6,598 bases of DNA, taken from positions 1-6,598 of the forward strand of contig DASYSA010000382.1 in assembly GCA_036003885.1 (NCBI GenBank), written 5' to 3'. Shown here piece by piece: positions 5,528 to 6,598 of this stretch (its first letter is position 1; every line of letters starts with the position of its first letter). The stretch is from DASYSA01 sp036003885 (GTDB lineage Bacteria > Acidobacteriota > Blastocatellia > UBA7656). A program made the position numbers and the translations under genes. The notes beneath the pieces were generated by a model. The model ran no database searches. It was given only the letters and a program-made list of their open reading frames with translations, and was not told where the DNA came from.

Positions 5528-6598
5528 ATGAAGGGAAGAGAGCAGCTCCGAGTAGTCAACCTTGTCCTACTTGGCTGTGCCGCCTGCTTAATGCTGGCGG
5601 ATGTTCAGCAAGCGGCATCCGGATCGAAGGGTGCTGCCGATTGGGGGCAGCAGGCCGATACCGCCGGCGTCTTCAATGTGAGATCTTTCGGAGCCAGCGG
5701 TGACGGGAAGACGGTCGATTCGCCTGCCGTCAACAAGGCGATTGAGGCCGCCGTCGCGCAGGGAGGCGGGACCGTGCGCTTCCCTGCCGGCAGTTACCTG
5801 TGTTTCTCGATCCGTCTCAAGAGCAACATATCATTGTACATCGACCAGGGAGCTACGATTGTTGCCGCAAACTCTACCGACGCCAAAGGCGCCTACGATT
5901 CGCCCGAGCCGAATCAGTGGGACAAGTATCAGGACTTTGGCCATAGCCACTGGCACAACAGCTTGATCTGGGGCGAGCAGATCGAGAACGTTTCGATACT
6001 CGGCCCGGGACTCATCTGGGGAACCGGCCTCGTTCGCGGCGATCGCGTGCCGCAGGGCGGCGGCAATAAGGCGATCGCCTTAAAGCTCTGCCGCAATGTT
6101 GTAATTCGCGATGTTTCGATCCTGCACGGCGGGCACTTTGCGATTCTTGCCACCGGCGTCGACAATCTTACGATCGACAACCTGAAGATCGACACCAACC
6201 GCGACGGCATAGATATCGACTGTTGTAGACACGTGAGGATCTCAAATTGCAGTGTTAACTCGCCGTTCGATGACGGCATCTGCCCGAAGAGTTCCTACGG
6301 TCTCGGCTTTGCTCGCGCAACGGAGAACGTGACGATCACAAATTGCCAGGTCACCGGCTACGATGAGGGCACGTTTCTCGACGGAACCTACAAGCGCGAC
6401 TATAAGAAATACAGCCAGAACAGCTCCACCGGGCGAATAAAGTTCGGCACAGAATCGAATGGGGGATTCAAGAACATCACTATTTCAAATTGCGTCTTCG
6501 ACTACTGTCGCGGGCTGGCGCTGGAAACGGTTGACGGCGGACTGCTCGAAGACGTGACCATTACAAACATAACCATGCGCGACATCACCAACGCCCCG
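5528..6598 (+). CDS. GH28-like (polygalacturonase/rhamnogalacturonase family) beta-helix hydrolase, 5' part
   Basis: The first 357 residues are present and the frame runs off the window. The N-terminus MKGREQLRVVNLVLLGCAAC is a signal sequence; LLGC could be a lipobox (C17), or type I cleavage may follow later. NVRSFGASGDGKTVDSPAVN to GGGTVRFPAGSY (50-90) is the entry to a pectate-lyase-3-like right-handed parallel beta-helix, followed by SLYIDQGATI and VSILGPGLIWG. Repeated helix turns such as RNVVIRDVSI, DNLTIDNLKI, RHVRISNCSV, ENVTITNCQV and KNITISNCVF are clear. The GH28 active-site motif N-x-D-G is at 224-227 (NRDGIDID) and the DD pair at 248-249 (SPFDDGICPKSS), 22 residues apart as in the family. 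Where classic polygalacturonases have GHG and RIK, the aligned positions here read differently (TGRIKFGTES and LALETVDGG), so the substrate may be rhamnogalacturonan or another uronate-containing glycan. Family members act outside the cytoplasm on pectic chains. The preceding propeller gene is 46 bases upstream. Confidence 0.9.
   Translation, partial: MKGREQLRVVNLVLLGCAACLMLADVQQAASGSKGAADWGQQADTAGVFNVRSFGASGDGKTVDSPAVNKAIEAAVAQGGGTVRFPAGSYLCFSIRLKSNISLYIDQGATIVAANSTDAKGAYDSPEPNQWDKYQDFGHSHWHNSLIWGEQIENVSILGPGLIWGTGLVRGDRVPQGGGNKAIALKLCRNVVIRDVSILHGGHFAILATGVDNLTIDNLKIDTNRDGIDIDCCRHVRISNCSVNSPFDDGICPKSSYGLGFARATENVTITNCQVTGYDEGTFLDGTYKRDYKKYSQNSSTGRIKFGTESNGGFKNITISNCVFDYCRGLALETVDGGLLEDVTITNITMRDITNAP

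Noticed and set aside
5512..5703. 63-codon frame overlapping the start of the GH28-like gene
   Set aside because: It is in a different frame from the hydrolase, has no family resemblance, and the frame starting at 5528 gives a signal sequence and continues into the beta-helix.

Overview
The window is about 6.6 kb of moderately GC-rich bacterial DNA. It carries six protein genes, all on the + strand, in two groups separated by a 421-base intergenic region. The best guess for the source is a soil Acidobacteriota. The reasons are the hexuronate-type MFS carrier, a leaderless sugar-binding protein next to a xylulokinase, a GH28-like hydrolase of a type I associate with that phylum, and a small exported protein whose RGVRLGMSTEQLLALFP-like core I also associate with it. 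No rRNA or other phylogenetic marker is present, so this rests on recognition alone.

Group 1 (1-3280) handles sugar uptake, sensing and phosphorylation. It starts with the 3' end of an MFS transporter of the hexuronate/aldohexuronate type, which has an unusual extra pair of hydrophobic segments at its C-terminus. A 341-base gap follows, with a strong AT-poor hairpin near its start. Next is a 307-aa periplasmic-binding-protein-like sugar-binding protein that has no signal peptide and so is predicted to be cytosolic. Seventeen bases later comes a complete xylulokinase (xylB, 506 aa) carrying both FGGY signatures and both key aspartates. The short spacing makes the binding protein and kinase an operon. 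A role in sensing a pentose or its derivative is plausible but not shown.

The intergenic region 3281-3701 holds no convincing gene. It contains two copies of a 26-bp sequence at a 37-bp period and a 10-bp palindrome.

Group 2 (3702-6598) is a small exported protein of unknown function (198 aa), a leaderless beta-propeller-like protein (356 aa), and the 5' part of a secreted GH28-like parallel beta-helix hydrolase that runs off the window. The GH28 gene and the hexuronate-type carrier together suggest use of plant cell-wall polysaccharide such as pectin or rhamnogalacturonan, feeding uronate and pentose catabolism.

No phage, insertion sequence, CRISPR array, tRNA or rRNA was seen. I did not find a clearly undescribed multi-gene system. 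The observations most worth a second look are the altered active-site positions in the GH28-like enzyme, the leaderless sugar-binding protein paired with xylB, the C-terminal extension of the MFS carrier, and the intergenic repeats.
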